Origin: Pirellulales bacterium
Lineage (GTDB): Bacteria; Planctomycetota; Planctomycetia; Pirellulales; JALHLM01
Assembly (NCBI GenBank): GCA_022844585.1
Contig: JALHLM010000433.1
Location: 1 to 5,276 of the forward strand
Direction: 5' to 3'
DNA: 5,276 nt
The translations under genes were made by a program, and so were the position numbers. Shown piece after piece: positions 4,591 through 5,276 of the stretch; the stretch's first letter is position 1, and each line of letters opens with the position of its first letter. The notes below the pieces were generated by a model. The model made no database searches. It was not told the origin of the DNA and saw only the letters and a list, made by a program, of their open reading frames with translations.

Positions 4591-5276
4591 ATGCGAGTTC
4601 CACAATCACTTCTGACGGTCGCGTTGCTTCTGTTCGGCCAGCACTGCACTGCGCAGGACAATACCTCGAGTACTCCGAAAGACGATTGGAAGCCGGCGAC
4701 GTCCAACCAACCGGGCAAAGAGTATCCGCAGGTGAATTCCGAGGGCCGCGTCAAGTTTCGCATCATGGCCCCTCAGGCCCAGAGCGTTTCCGTGAGTTTC
4801 CGTGACAGTAGCGCGTTCACCAAAGGTGAAGACGGCGTCTGGGTCGGCTACACGCGCCCGTTGGACGAAGGCTTCCACTATTACACGATCAACATCGACG
4901 GGGCCGAAGTTCCGGATCCGAATAGTATGTTTTTCTTCGGCGCCAATCGCTGGGGCAGCGCGGTGGAGCTCCCCGCCGGCGACCAGGAGTTTTACGCTGC
5001 GAAGAACGTGCCTCACGGACAACTGCGGGAGATTCTTTTCTTCTCGCAGAGCACCGACAACACGCGCCGCGCGTTTGTTTACACGCCGCCGGGCTATGAT
5101 CAGGAAACGGATAAGCGCTATCCCGTGCTTTACTTGCAGCACGGTTGGGGCGAGAACGAATACGGGTGGGGCGTGCAAGGCCACGCCAACCTGATTCTGG
5201 ACAATCTGATTGCCGAAGGCAAAGCTAAGCCATTCATCGTCGTGATGACCTACGGCATGACGAACGACATCCCCTT
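4591..5276 (+). CDS. Secreted esterase with N-terminal E-set domain (XynZ/Fes-like), partial at the window end
   Basis: The frame opens at ATG 4591 and stays open to the window edge, giving 228 residues. Residues 1-21 are a Sec signal peptide: a hydrophobic run LLTVALLLFG and likely cleavage after C19-T20-A21. Residues about 35-125 (VKFRIMAPQAQSVSVSF, then GVWVGYTRPLDEGFHYYT) resemble the Ig-like E-set domain found in front of esterase domains of XynZ/Fes type. The alpha/beta hydrolase part begins near P141-H-G (HGQLREILFFSQS), with RRAFVYTPPGYD and YLQHGWGENEYGWG (181-194). In this family the QHG strand end lies near the oxyanion hole. The nucleophile, acid and histidine are beyond the window. 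Relatives include feruloyl and acetyl-xylan esterases, so a role in deacylating polysaccharides outside the cytoplasm is likely but not shown. No Shine-Dalgarno is evident; the start is chosen for the signal peptide. A complete protein of about 370-400 residues would be usual. Confidence 0.85.
   Translation, partial: MRVPQSLLTVALLLFGQHCTAQDNTSSTPKDDWKPATSNQPGKEYPQVNSEGRVKFRIMAPQAQSVSVSFRDSSAFTKGEDGVWVGYTRPLDEGFHYYTINIDGAEVPDPNSMFFFGANRWGSAVELPAGDQEFYAAKNVPHGQLREILFFSQSTDNTRRAFVYTPPGYDQETDKRYPVLYLQHGWGENEYGWGVQGHANLILDNLIAEGKAKPFIVVMTYGMTNDIP

Noticed and set aside
4606..5184. A 192-residue minus-strand open frame
   Set aside because: It is antisense to the second esterase, whose plus-strand frame shows a signal peptide, E-set domain and hydrolase motifs.

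Overview
The window looks like chromosomal DNA from a planctomycete or a close relative. This is inferred from gene content and style: a Tat-exported Gfo/Idh/MocA oxidoreductase, two secreted esterases of the Fes/PF00756 type, moderately GC-rich DNA, host genes mostly without a clear Shine-Dalgarno sequence, and insertion-sequence debris between genes. No marker gene settles the taxonomy.

Layout, left to right. Positions 1-375 hold the upstream end of an IS3-family element read leftward: orfA is intact as far as the window edge, has a strong Shine-Dalgarno, and carries an A7 run in the register expected for a -1 frameshift into orfB. Positions 376-504 are a leader with a long imperfect inverted repeat. 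Positions 505-1578 (+) encode a complete secreted esterase. Positions 1579-2150 are an IS graveyard: an unassigned stretch, the frameshifted N-terminal end of an IS4-type transposase gene (+), and a decayed second IS3 end. That second end aligns without gaps to positions 241-375 and stops 15 bp short of the next gene. Positions 2151-3521 (-) encode a complete Tat-type Gfo/Idh/MocA oxidoreductase. Positions 3788-4351 (-) encode a flavodoxin/WrbA-like protein. Positions 4352-4590 are a divergent intergenic region with a perfect 18-bp palindrome. Positions 4591-5276 (+) encode the first 228 residues of a second secreted esterase with an N-terminal Ig-like (E-set) domain, cut by the window end.

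How they may work together (inference): the esterases could deacylate polysaccharide or plant-type ester substrates outside the cytoplasm, and the Tat-exported oxidoreductase could act on released sugars or sugar derivatives. The flavodoxin-like protein is cytoplasmic and its link is only positional; it may share the palindromic control region with the second esterase. I see no defence system, CRISPR array, RNA gene or clearly new multi-gene system. The points most worth following are the palindrome between the divergent genes, the directly repeated IS3 ends that bracket the first esterase, and the reconstructable IS4 relic.
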